A DNA stretch of 64,000 nt from CAJXSN01 sp947492235 (GCF_042492175.1 NZ_CP170453.1:2046001-2110000); one strand, 5' to 3'; positions 43,134-52,877 are shown, counted from the first letter of the stretch. Numbers and translations are program-made. The notes: generated by a model not told the origin, from the letters alone.

Positions 43134-44453
43134 TTATCCGCGCTCTGCCTCCAAGTCGAGAGACGCCAGCACCGCCACACACACCGCCACCACGAATTGC
43201 GGGAAGGCGAAGAAGAACGGGCCGTCCGCCATCGACATGACCAGCAGGCAGGCAATCCCGCCTATTGCGGGCAAAGCGAGATCACGCCGATGGGCAATCC
43301 AGCGGGGCACGCGCCACAGCGCCATCAGACCGAGCGCCAGCAATGCGAGCGCGCCGACAAGCCCCCAATCATACAGCACCTGCATCACCAGATTGTGCGG
43401 ATGGGCGTGCTGGCCGCGCGAGGATTCCACCTGCTTGCTCCAGTTGGACTGGCCGTGGCCGATGACCGGGCGCTCAATTACTTTCTCCAGCGTATCGGCC
43501 CAGATCTCCGTGCGGTGGCTGACCGAATTCTGGTCCGGGGGAGCTTCGGCTTCGGGTGTCACGCGCCCGATGATGCTCTCCAGCCCGTAAAGCGGGTTGG
43601 GCGGGGCGGTCACCAGCGAGACGGGCATCACCAGCGCAGCCACAGCCAGAAGCGCCCCGGTGACCTTTAGACGCGCGCCCGGCCCCATGATGGCGACCAG
43701 CAGAAACAGCGTGACGAAGACCGAGAGAAAAGGCGAGCGCCCGCCGGTCCATGCGACGAAATAGAAACCGGTCGCCGCCACCAGCAGGCCGGGCCACCAG
43801 CGGCCTTGCATCTGGCGGCTGGCGACATATCCCATGCCGAGGCCTGCCAATGCCACGCCGTAAAAGCCCAGATGGCGGATATTGACGACGCCGACGCCGA
43901 ACTGGTCCCAGTTGAAAACCGTGCTGGTGTAGAGCACTGCTGTCACCACCTGCGTGATGGCGACATAGACCAGCAGGCTGCCGGTCAAAGCTGCGAGGAA
44001 GACGCGGCGTTGCGCTTTCCAGCTGCTCGAAAATCGGTCCCACAGGGCAATTGCCAGCAGCACATGCAGAAGGGAGAAGGCGAAGAATATCCGCGCAGGA
44101 GAAGGGTTGGCCGCCATGACGCTCGCCAGTGTTCCGCCGACCGCCCAGACGCTCAGAGCTATCAGAACCCCGCGCGGCATTGCCCGTAGCGCGGGCACGA
44201 ACCGGAACCCATCAATCCGCGCGATGACGATCAGGGCGAGTTCGATGGCCAGCACCGGCAGCGAAAGGCTGCGGGTTGGGTTCATCGTGAAATCGAGTTC
44301 GAAGGTCAGCGCTGCGAACACCGGTGCACAAAGGGCAACCAGCGCGAGGGCGATCTTCGCAGTGAGGGAGAGACCATCGGCACCCTTGCCGGAGTGGTCA
44401 AAGTGCGGGGTATTCAGGCTGGCGCCTGGCGATCCCCGCTGATCGCCCGTCAT
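43134..44453 (-). CDS. O-antigen ligase/polymerase family membrane protein
   Basis: 439 aa with about 10-12 hydrophobic helices and a large loop between about 270 and 370 containing VSHRTEIWADTLEKVIERPVIGHGQSNWSK and ARGQHAHPHNLVMQVLYDWG; the GHG and HPHN features are the Wzy_C/WaaL-type signature. It attaches or polymerises surface polysaccharide, at the periplasmic face. Its ATG overlaps the atpC stop by 4 bp, an unusual fusion of a surface-polysaccharide gene to the ATP synthase operon. Whether it is a ligase or polymerase is undecided. Confidence 0.85.
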   Translation of the reverse strand: MTGDQRGSPGASLNTPHFDHSGKGADGLSLTAKIALALVALCAPVFAALTFELDFTMNPTRSLSLPVLAIELALIVIARIDGFRFVPALRAMPRGVLIALSVWAVGGTLASVMAANPSPARIFFAFSLLHVLLAIALWDRFSSSWKAQRRVFLAALTGSLLVYVAITQVVTAVLYTSTVFNWDQFGVGVVNIRHLGFYGVALAGLGMGYVASRQMQGRWWPGLLVAATGFYFVAWTGGRSPFLSVFVTLFLLVAIMGPGARLKVTGALLAVAALVMPVSLVTAPPNPLYGLESIIGRVTPEAEAPPDQNSVSHRTEIWADTLEKVIERPVIGHGQSNWSKQVESSRGQHAHPHNLVMQVLYDWGLVGALALLALGLMALWRVPRWIAHRRDLALPAIGGIACLLVMSMADGPFFFAFPQFVVAVCVAVLASLDLEAERG

Positions 44454-44719
44454 TCGCCAGCAGCGTCCGTGGCATGCTCGGCCAGAACCGTCAGCCCGTT
44501 ATCGCCAACCTCGGCAAAGCCGCCGCGCACTTCGATTTCCTCGGGCGCGCTGCCTTCGGTCTTGTAGACCTGCACAGCGCCGTCGCGGATCACGGACATG
44601 AAGGGCGCGTGGCCTTCCAGCACGCCGAAATCACCTTCCGCGCCGGGCACGACGACCATGTGGACGTCTTCGGAACGGACCTGCTTGGCCGGTGTGACGA
44701 GTTCGAAATGCAGTGCCAT
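44450..44719 (-). CDS. atpC: ATP synthase F1 subunit epsilon, short form
   Basis: 89-aa epsilon subunit. It contains the N-terminal beta-sandwich (LHFELVTPAKQVRSEDVHMVVVPGAEGDFGVLEGHAPF) but no C-terminal two-helix domain; usual length is 130-140. Sphingomonadal epsilon subunits are known to be this short, so it is not taken as a truncation. The missing helices are the inhibitory part in E. coli; alphaproteobacteria use the zeta protein for inhibition instead. It is separated from atpD by 144 bp holding palindromic repeats, and its stop overlaps the ligase start. Confidence 0.92.
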   Translation of the reverse strand: MALHFELVTPAKQVRSEDVHMVVVPGAEGDFGVLEGHAPFMSVIRDGAVQVYKTEGSAPEEIEVRGGFAEVGDNGLTVLAEHATDAAGE

Positions 44720-44734
44720 GTTTCTCTTACCTTA

Positions 44735-44862
44735 TCCCATCCCGCTCGCGGGAGGGGCAGTGAGACTTGCGAGCATGCTCGCTAGTCGCAGCGGGGAGGG
44801 TGGGCGACCTTAAAGAGGCCGTGCCCCCACCCCCAACCCCTCCCCGAGGGGAGGGGAGTTCA
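44735..44862. repeat. Family 1 repeat plus a second palindrome in the atpD-atpC spacer
   Basis: 44738-44800, read on the minus strand, closely matches 7928-7993: inner hairpins GCGAGCATGCTCGC (44769-44782) and CCCGCTCGCGGGA (44741-44753). A further palindrome CCCCTCCCCGAGGGGAGGGG is at 44837-44856. Both would be transcribed within the ATP synthase message. Confidence 0.8.
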
Positions 44863-44863
44863 A

Positions 44864-46321
44864 TTACGCTTCGTCAGCCATCTTCTGGGCTTTGGCAACG
44901 ACCTGATCGATGCCGCCGACCATGTAGAAGGCGCTTTCGGGCAGGTGGTCGTACTCGCCGTCCACAACCGCCTTGAAGCTGGCGATGGTGTCTTCCAGTT
45001 GGACGAACTCGCCCGGAATGTTGGTGAAGACTTCGGCCACGTGGAATGGCTGGCTGAGGAACTTCTGGATCTTGCGCGCACGGGCGACGGTGAGCTTATC
45101 TTCTTCGGACAGCTCGTCCATGCCCAGAATGGCGATGATGTCCTGCAGCGACTTGTACTTCTGCAGAGTTTCCTGAACCTTACGCGCCGTTTCGTAGTGC
45201 TCTTGGCCAACAACGCGGGGCTCCAGCACGCGGCTGGTGGAATCGAGCGGGTCAACAGCCGGGTAGATGCCCAGCTCCGAAATCGCGCGGTTCAGCGTGG
45301 TGGTTGCGTCCAAATGGGCAAACGAGGTGGCAGGGGCAGGGTCGGTCAAGTCATCTGCGGGAACGTAGATGGCCTGCACCGAGGTGATCGAGCCCTTGTT
45401 GGTGGAGGTAATACGCTCCTGCAGATTACCCATGTCGGTCGACAGGGTCGGCTGATAGCCCACTGCGGAAGGAATACGACCCAGCAGAGCGGACACTTCG
45501 GAACCGGCCTGCGTGAAGCGGAAGATGTTGTCGACGAAGAACAGAACGTCCTGGCCTTCTTCATCGCGGAAATATTCCGCCATGGTCAGACCCGACAGAG
45601 CAACGCGGGCACGCGCGCCCGGAGGCTCGTTCATCTGGCCGAAGACGAGGGCCACTTTCGAACCATCGGAAATGGCTTCGCCAGCATCGTTCTTGGCGAT
45701 AACGCCTGCGTCGAGGAATTCGTGATAAAGGTCGTTACCTTCGCGGGTACGCTCACCCACGCCGGCGAACACGGACACGCCGCCGTGACCCTTCGCGATG
45801 TTGTTGATCAGTTCCTGAATAAGAACCGTCTTGCCCACGCCGGCACCGCCGAACAGGCCGATCTTGCCGCCCTTTGCGTAAGGAGCGAGGAGGTCGATCA
45901 CCTTGATGCCGGTGACCAGAATGGCCGCTTCAGTCGACTGGTCGACAAAGGCGGGGGCCTCTGCGTGGATCGGCATGGACTTGTCCGCGCCCACAGGGCC
46001 GCGCTCGTCAATCGCTTCGCCGGTGACGTTCATGATCCGGCCGAGTGTTTTCGGGCCGACAGGCACGCTGATCTGCGCGCCGGTGTTGATCACTTCGCTG
46101 CCGCGCACGAGGCCTTCGGTGGCGTCCATGGCGATGGTACGAACGGTGTTTTCACCAAGGTGCTGCGCCACTTCGAGAACCAGCGTGTTGTCGCCGTTCT
46201 TCGTTTCGAGCGCGGTCAGAATTGCGGGCAGTTCACCGGGGAACTGCACGTCAACGACAGCGCCGATGACCTGGGCAATCGTGCCATTGGTGGTTTGGTT
46301 GAGTACGGGTGCGGTGGCCAT
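44864..46321 (-). CDS. atpD: ATP synthase F1 subunit beta
   Basis: 485-aa catalytic subunit. Walker A GGAGVGKTVLI (about 158-168), the GERTREGNDLY stretch with the catalytic Glu and ALSGLTMAEYFRDEEGQDVLFFVDNIFRFTQAGSEVSALLGR are textbook. Length and composition are normal. ATG 46321 follows the upstream lipoprotein gene by 19 bp. Confidence 0.98.
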   Translation of the reverse strand: MATAPVLNQTTNGTIAQVIGAVVDVQFPGELPAILTALETKNGDNTLVLEVAQHLGENTVRTIAMDATEGLVRGSEVINTGAQISVPVGPKTLGRIMNVTGEAIDERGPVGADKSMPIHAEAPAFVDQSTEAAILVTGIKVIDLLAPYAKGGKIGLFGGAGVGKTVLIQELINNIAKGHGGVSVFAGVGERTREGNDLYHEFLDAGVIAKNDAGEAISDGSKVALVFGQMNEPPGARARVALSGLTMAEYFRDEEGQDVLFFVDNIFRFTQAGSEVSALLGRIPSAVGYQPTLSTDMGNLQERITSTNKGSITSVQAIYVPADDLTDPAPATSFAHLDATTTLNRAISELGIYPAVDPLDSTSRVLEPRVVGQEHYETARKVQETLQKYKSLQDIIAILGMDELSEEDKLTVARARKIQKFLSQPFHVAEVFTNIPGEFVQLEDTIASFKAVVDGEYDHLPESAFYMVGGIDQVVAKAQKMADEA

Positions 46322-46340
46322 GATGTGGTGTCCTACTGGC

Positions 46341-46700
46341 TCAAGAATCTACGTGGTGGGCACCGTGTTCGGTGCAAATGGCTTCAGCGTTGCCGAGGAC
46401 CCAGTCGGTGCCCTCTTCGTTTTTCGTCAGCGGTGCTTCGTGACGCATATATTCGTCTTCGCCGAGACCAAATTCGCACGTGACGGTTTCGGAACCCAGC
46501 GCGCTCTTGCAGATGGCGGTGCTGACGGGTTCTGCGCCTTCGCATGTTGCCGCGAATACTTCGGTAAACTTCGCTTCGTCCGGAGCGGGCAATTCGACAA
46601 CCGGCTCTGGCGCCGCAACGGCTTCCGGCTCGGCAGCGGGCTCTTCACCGCATGCGGCGAGCAGTGCGATTGCGGGCAGGATGATGGCAAACTTCTTCAC
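46341..46700 (-). CDS. Hypothetical lipoprotein inside the ATP synthase operon, 119 aa
   Basis: Signal peptide with lipobox ALLAAC (Cys17), a Pro/Ala/Glu linker (18-45) and a domain of about 75 residues with four cysteines (about 53, 63, 73 and 108) ending ICTEHGAHHVDS. Start is GTG 46700 with AAGGAA 8-13 bp upstream; no ATG is close. It lies between atpG and atpD, 45 bp from atpG and 19 bp from atpD, on the same strand. No F1 subunit is encoded at this position elsewhere. Unknown function. Confidence 0.78.
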   Translation of the reverse strand: MKKFAIILPAIALLAACGEEPAAEPEAVAAPEPVVELPAPDEAKFTEVFAATCEGAEPVSTAICKSALGSETVTCEFGLGEDEYMRHEAPLTKNEEGTDWVLGNAEAICTEHGAHHVDS

Positions 46701-46713
46701 TTTTTCAATTCCT

Positions 46714-46766
46714 TACAGTGCTTCCGCACCAGCTTTTCGTTGTTGCTACAGTGCTTCCGCACCAGC
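46714..46766. repeat. 20-bp direct repeat at the atpG 3' end, each copy a GGAA-loop hairpin
   Basis: TACAGTGCTTCCGCACCAGC at 46714-46733 and again at 46747-46766, 33 bp apart. On the coding (minus) strand each copy holds GTGC-GGAA-GCAC, a 4-bp stem with a GNRA-type loop. The second copy includes the atpG stop and last codons; the first lies in the spacer directly before the lipoprotein ribosome site. Confidence 0.9.
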
Positions 46767-47615
46767 AATAATTTCAATCAGTTCGGTGGTGATCGCGGCC
46801 TGACGGCGGCGGTTATATTCGATGTTGAGCGACTGGATCAGTTCGCCCGCATTGCGGGTGGCGTTGTCCATCGCGGTCATGGAGGCACCATGCTCGGAGG
46901 CTTCCCGCTCCAGCAGCGCGCCGAAAACCTGCGTCTTCACATAGCGCGGAAGTAGTTCTTCGAGGATTTCTTCCTCGCCCGGCTCGTATTCCACCACGGC
47001 ATCGCTGTCGGCAGCGGTTTCGGGGGCGGGGACGGGGATCAGCTGATCGACCGTCGGGTCCTGCGCCAGTGCCGACTTGAAGGTCGGGTACACCAGATGC
47101 GCGACATCGAACTTCCCGTCTTCGAACATTTCCAGCAGCTCGGTCGCAATCGCTTCGGCTTCTTCGAACCCGGGCAGCTTGACTGTGCTGGTGTCGAAAC
47201 CTGCGGTGATCTTGTCGGCATAGTCGCGCTTGATCGGTGCGCGGCCTTTTTTGCCGACGAGATAGAATTCGACCTGCTTGCCGGCGGCGAGGAGGTCCTT
47301 CGCCTTCAGCTTGGCAGCTTTGACGATGTTGGCGTTGAGACCGCCGCACAGGCCCTTGTCGGTGTTGACCACCACCAGCAGGTGACGCTGGTCACTGCCG
47401 GTTCCGGCGAGCAGTTTGGGCGCGCTGTCACCGCTGACCTTGCCAGCGATCGACGCCATGACGTCACCCAGCCGGTCCGCATAGGGACGTGCAGCCTCGG
47501 CAGCAGCCTGCGCACGGCGCAATTTCGCCGCGGCGACCATCTGCTTGGCCTTGGTGATCTTCTGGGTCGACTTAACCGACCCGATCCGATCTTTCAGTTC
47601 CTTGAGTGAAGCCAC
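46746..47615 (-). CDS. atpG: ATP synthase F1 subunit gamma
   Basis: 289-aa rotor shaft subunit. N-terminal ASLKELKDRIGSVKSTQKITKAKQMVAAAKLRRAQ and C-terminal MTAMDNATRNAGELIQSLNIEYNRRRQAAITTELIEIIAGAEAL are typical. Start is GTG 47615. A middle insertion with acidic EYEPGEEEILEEL (about 205-217) is normal in alphaproteobacteria. The 3' end carries the 20-bp direct repeat described separately. Confidence 0.97.
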   Translation of the reverse strand: MASLKELKDRIGSVKSTQKITKAKQMVAAAKLRRAQAAAEAARPYADRLGDVMASIAGKVSGDSAPKLLAGTGSDQRHLLVVVNTDKGLCGGLNANIVKAAKLKAKDLLAAGKQVEFYLVGKKGRAPIKRDYADKITAGFDTSTVKLPGFEEAEAIATELLEMFEDGKFDVAHLVYPTFKSALAQDPTVDQLIPVPAPETAADSDAVVEYEPGEEEILEELLPRYVKTQVFGALLEREASEHGASMTAMDNATRNAGELIQSLNIEYNRRRQAAITTELIEIIAGAEAL

Positions 47616-47634
47616 TCTTCCGTTTCCTTCCTGT

Positions 47635-47714
47635 CCGTCATTCCCGCGAAGGCGGGAACCTAGGGTAACTGTGTGCTACTTTGCTCTGGGTCCCCGCTTT
47701 CGCGGGGATGACGG
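47635..47714. repeat. Palindromic repeat in the atpA-atpG spacer (family 3)
   Basis: Arms CCGTCATTCCCGCGAAGGCG... (47635-47659) and ...CGCTTTCGCGGGGATGACGG (47690-47714) match at about 22 of 25 positions as inverted repeats, separated by 30 bp. A related single arm lies at 15312-15343. Confidence 0.85.
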
Positions 47715-47737
47715 AGGTTGGTTCCTGTGTTTTCTAC

Positions 47738-49267
<1,530 letters not shown>

Positions 49268-49278
49268 GGGTTAGTCCT

Positions 49279-49833
49279 TTAGGCCTTCATGGCATTTGCA
49301 AGAGAATTGAGACGGGTGCGGATCGAGCCGTCAATGCGCTTCGACCCCAATGTAACGACGAGACCGCCCAGAAGGTCCGGATCGACGCTGTGCGACAGCT
49401 TGACGGTCCGGCCCTCGCGGGCAGTGAGTTTCTGGCGCAGCTTTTCCAGCTGCTCTTCGCTCAGCGCGTGGGCGCTGGTAACCTCGGCGGTCAGTTCGCC
49501 GCGCTGCGCAGCGGCAATCGCGCGGAAGGCGCGGATCATGCCGGGCAGGGCGGACAAGCGGCGGTTCTGCGCCAGCACACCGAGAAAATTCTTGGTCAGG
49601 TCCGACAGGCCGAGCACACCGGCAACACCGTCAATCGCAGCGCCCTGCTGGGCGCGGCTGAGTTCGGGGTTATTGGTGACGGCCTGCAATTCACCCGATT
49701 CGGCAAGGGCAGAATCGAGCGTTTCAAGATCGGTCTCTACGGCGGTGACCACGCCGCCTTCTGCTGCCAGATCGAACAGCGCAGAAGCGTAACGGCCTGG
49801 CAAGCTAGCCTGAATACCGGCGGAAATCTCCAC
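49279..49833 (-). CDS. atpH: ATP synthase F1 subunit delta
   Basis: 184-aa stator subunit joining F1 to the peripheral stalk. LPGRYASALFDLAAEGG near the N-terminus and VDPDLLGGLVVTLGSKRIDGSIRTRLNSLANAM at the C-terminus match the family. Start GTG 49833, preceded by GAGAGGAC. It is first in the F1 operon; F0 genes are not in the window, as usual in alphaproteobacteria where they lie elsewhere. Confidence 0.95.
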   Translation of the reverse strand: MEISAGIQASLPGRYASALFDLAAEGGVVTAVETDLETLDSALAESGELQAVTNNPELSRAQQGAAIDGVAGVLGLSDLTKNFLGVLAQNRRLSALPGMIRAFRAIAAAQRGELTAEVTSAHALSEEQLEKLRQKLTAREGRTVKLSHSVDPDLLGGLVVTLGSKRIDGSIRTRLNSLANAMKA

Positions 49834-50028
49834 TGGGCGAAGTCCTCTCGGGTGAGCGGGGGATAATAATGCGGGCGCTTGGCGCTAGGGCACTGAAACA
49901 GCACCCTTGCAAAGCTGGCGCGCGCCTAGCAGCCACCCCACCGCGATGCAAGCGGTGAGCGGCAATCCTCTTTCCGTTTCGCGGCGAATGGATTAGACGC
50001 TTACGCAAAAGAACGTAGCAGGAGAGAG

Positions 50029-50859
50029 ATGATGAAGCTGACACCCATGAGCGCGAAATGCGGCGTCGAGGTGAGCGGCATCCAGTTGGCCGAGGCAGAT
50101 GGCGAGGTGATGGATGCGATCCGCGCGACCATTTACGAGCACGGCGTGGCCGTTTTCCGCGATCAGGATTTTTCGCCGAAGGATCATATCGAATTCGGTC
50201 ATCGCTGGGGCGGGGTCGATGTGAACAATTACTTCCCGCTCAACACCGACTTTCCCGAAATCGCTCTGGTGAAGAAGGAAGCCGACGAATCCACCAATAT
50301 CGGGGGCGCGTGGCATACAGATCATTCCTATGACCAGATCCCGGCCATGGGATCGGTGCTGGTTGCGCGCGATCTGCCGCCCAGCGGCGGGGACACCGAA
50401 TGGGCGCATATGGGCGCAGCCTATGACGCGCTGCCCGATGATCTGAAGGAAGAGATCGAAGGGCTGGAAGCCTTCCACACTGCCGACCATGTGTACAAGG
50501 AGGGTGGCCTCTACGCGCAGACCGACATGGGGAAGAACCTGCGCGGTCAGGATCTGAAAACCGGCGCGGTGCACCCCGTGGTGATCCGCCACCCGCATAC
50601 GGGCCGCAAACTGCTCTATGTGAATGGCGGTTTCACCATCCATTTCGTGGGCCAGACGCGCGAGGAAAGTCTGCCGCTGCTGCAACGCCTGCTCGACGCG
50701 GCGCTCGCGGCGGACAACACCTGCCGCCTGCAATGGAAGCCGGGAACGGTGGCGATCTGGGACAACCGGACGACGTGGCACAACGCAATCAACGACTATG
50801 CCGGCCACCGCCGCGAGATGCACCGGATCACGCTGTCGGGCGAGGCGCTGGCGGCGTAG
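50029..50859 (+). CDS. TauD/TfdA family Fe(II)/2-oxoglutarate-dependent dioxygenase
   Basis: 276-aa cytosolic dioxygenase. Iron ligands His96 and Asp98 in WHTDHS, distal His251 in TWHNAIN, and the 2-oxoglutarate-binding Arg in HRREMHRIT (about 261-266). The N-terminal domain SAKCGVEVSGIQLAE matches TauD/TfdA enzymes, which hydroxylate taurine, sulfonates or aryloxyalkanoates. Substrate not determinable; no sulfonate transport genes nearby. GAGAGAG directly precedes ATG 50029 (ATG 50032 also possible). Divergent from atpH. Confidence 0.88.
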   Translation: MMKLTPMSAKCGVEVSGIQLAEADGEVMDAIRATIYEHGVAVFRDQDFSPKDHIEFGHRWGGVDVNNYFPLNTDFPEIALVKKEADESTNIGGAWHTDHSYDQIPAMGSVLVARDLPPSGGDTEWAHMGAAYDALPDDLKEEIEGLEAFHTADHVYKEGGLYAQTDMGKNLRGQDLKTGAVHPVVIRHPHTGRKLLYVNGGFTIHFVGQTREESLPLLQRLLDAALAADNTCRLQWKPGTVAIWDNRTTWHNAINDYAGHRREMHRITLSGEALAA

Positions 50860-50983
50860 CTCGCTCTCACGCTAAGCGGCTGCGCCGCCGCTCCGAGGGG
50901 GCGCGGCAGTAGCCGCGACGCGCGGTCGCGCTTTGCGGTCCGTCTTGGCGGACCGTTAGAATGTCCAACTTCCCCCAATTTCT
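50860..50983. other. GC-rich palindromic spacer after the dioxygenase gene
   Basis: No gene supported. It contains GCGACGCGCGGTCGCGC and CGGTCCG/CGGACCG hairpins (about 50917-50956); the second could terminate transcription weakly. It resembles parts of 14460-14520. Confidence 0.5.
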
Positions 50984-51068
50984 CGTCATTGCGAGCGAAG
51001 CGAAGCAATCCAGAGTCGCGGGCGCCAACCCTGGATTGCAGCGTCGCCTGCGGCTCCTCGCAATGACG
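50984..51068. repeat. 85-bp palindromic repeat with CGTCATTGCGAG ends (family 4)
   Basis: Perfect 12-bp terminal inverted repeats CGTCATTGCGAG (50984-50995) and CTCGCAATGACG (51057-51068) and an inner pair GCAATCCAG/CTGGATTGC (51005-51013 and 51031-51039). Elements with this consensus are dispersed in many bacterial genomes. It lies between convergent genes. Confidence 0.85.
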
Positions 51069-51129
51069 AAATAGAGGTCAGGATATGGTCGGGACTGGGT
51101 GGACCAGTGTGGCCGCTCAACTGCCTAGA

Positions 51130-52797
51130 TCACTTGCCAATAACCTCGCACGCATAAACCAGCCGCTCGTTCGGGCTGTCGGGCAGTTTGCTCAGTACCG
51201 CGCCTTGCAGATCGCCCAGCTTCGATGCGGCATCGTCACTTTCGCACGAAGGCGGGGTGTAGGCGCCTCTGGCTTCCCGCGCCGCGCTCATGGCGGTGCG
51301 TCCCAGAAGGTAGCGATCGACCGTGTAGGTCCGGCTGTCGGGCGCGTAGCGGTTGATCGAGACAACCGCTTCCTCGTTGGGCACGAATACACGGCTCCAG
51401 TCTCCTGCTGCAGAGCCATATTGCGTGCGGCCATTGACGCAGCCATCGGGCGTCCACTCGAAATCGACCGTCTGGGCTGGGTCGCCGGTAATCCGGCTGC
51501 GTTCGGGTTGCAGGCGACAGGATAGGGTCAACGTGCCTGCCATTTCCGCTTCGCCAGCCGCGCCGTCTTCCTCCGGCTCCGCCATCACAGCAGCCACCCG
51601 CCGGTCTATTGCATCGAGCCCGGGGCGCGTCAGGAACAGCGCCACCGCGCCCAGCGCCAGCGCCACCGATGCCACCGCCAGCGCAATCATCACGCCGTCG
51701 CGGGCAGGGGGCGCGTAGACATCCTCCTCGCCCTCCAGATCCTCTGGCTCGTCGTCGGCCTGATCCCGCGACCAGCGTTGCCAGGCGATAAAGGCGCAGA
51801 CCAGCGCGGCCAGCAGTGCGACCAGCGCCAGCGCCATGCGGTTCTCTCGCTCGGCCTGCACCGATTGCTCTGCCTCCAATTGCGCGCGGGCCAGCTTCTC
51901 GCGCTGGGCTTCGCTGCGGCCTGCCAGTTCGGCTTGCGCTGCGGCCTGCTCGCGCTCCAGCCGCTCGCGTTCGTCGGCATCCAGCTCGGCCAGACTGCGG
52001 CACGGACCGGCATTGACGCGCGGAGTGATGTCGGCGGCTTCCAGAAACGGCAGCAGTTCGCGGTTCGACACGGCGAAATAGAACTCCGCATCCGCGCCTT
52101 CGCTGTCCGCGCCAAAGCTGTTGACGCCCAGCACGCGTCCGCATCCGTCCAGCAACGGCCCGCCCGAATTGCCCCGCGCAATGGGCGCTGTGTGCAGCAG
52201 CGTGTCGAACTCGCGGCTGGGGCGCTCGCCGGACAGGAACCCCCGGCTCTTCACCGCAGGCTGGCTGCGGATGATGTCGCCGATTTCCAGACCCTGCGCC
52301 CGGTCGACATTCATCGGATAGCCGACAGCGGTCGCTTCGCCGCCGCTGGGGCGTTGTCCAGCCAGCGTGAGCGGCGGCAGGCGCAGATCGCCGGTAATCT
52401 CGATCAGCGCCAGATCGGCGCGCGGGCTGAATTGCACCAGCCGGGCATAAGTGCTCTCCGCCCCGTCGCCGGGCACGATCCCGATCCGCAGGCGGTCGTC
52501 CGACCGGGCCTGCATCACGACATGGGCGTTGGTGACGATTTGCGTGGGGCTGACGGCAAAGCCAGTGCCGTGGCTGATGGGGCGGGGCGCGGGCGGCTCG
52601 GCGGCGCTCCCCTCGTCGCCATCTTCCAGTCCGAAATCCATTAGAGCGGGCGTCGCAGGCTCCAGGATCACCACCCGCACTACGCCGCGCGCGGCCGCGT
52701 CGATATCCGCGGGCTCCGCGTGGGCGGGGGGCGCGAACGTCAGGGCCGCGAGCAGGGCCAATAATAGGGACGGGAGCAGGAGGAGAGCGCGCATCAT
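51130..52797 (-). CDS. Trypsin-like serine protease with coiled coil and two membrane helices
   Basis: 555 aa. Signal peptide (1-27), then an S1/HtrA-like protease domain with His92 (VTNAHVV), Asp128 (ADLALIEI) and Ser211 (GNSGGPL). A charged coiled coil (about 268-320), transmembrane helix (about 321-339), acidic cytoplasmic loop (about 345-365), second helix (about 369-391) and a C-terminal domain of about 150 residues with cysteines follow. No PDZ domain is seen, so it is not a typical DegP. ATG 52797 is preferred (ATG 52794 next to it). Role probably in envelope quality control. Confidence 0.8.
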   Translation of the reverse strand: MMRALLLLPSLLLALLAALTFAPPAHAEPADIDAAARGVVRVVILEPATPALMDFGLEDGDEGSAAEPPAPRPISHGTGFAVSPTQIVTNAHVVMQARSDDRLRIGIVPGDGAESTYARLVQFSPRADLALIEITGDLRLPPLTLAGQRPSGGEATAVGYPMNVDRAQGLEIGDIIRSQPAVKSRGFLSGERPSREFDTLLHTAPIARGNSGGPLLDGCGRVLGVNSFGADSEGADAEFYFAVSNRELLPFLEAADITPRVNAGPCRSLAELDADERERLEREQAAAQAELAGRSEAQREKLARAQLEAEQSVQAERENRMALALVALLAALVCAFIAWQRWSRDQADDEPEDLEGEEDVYAPPARDGVMIALAVASVALALGAVALFLTRPGLDAIDRRVAAVMAEPEEDGAAGEAEMAGTLTLSCRLQPERSRITGDPAQTVDFEWTPDGCVNGRTQYGSAAGDWSRVFVPNEEAVVSINRYAPDSRTYTVDRYLLGRTAMSAAREARGAYTPPSCESDDAASKLGDLQGAVLSKLPDSPNERLVYACEVIGK

Positions 52798-52877
52798 GGC
52801 GCATTCTTTGCCGCGCGCGGGGTTTGACCGCAAGGTTCGGGATGCGGCACGGCGTGGGAAAGGCTATCGCACCCTGC

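Noticed and set aside
44945..46483. 512-aa open frame antisense to atpD
   Set aside because: Composition is typical of an antisense shadow; atpD on the other strand is unambiguous.
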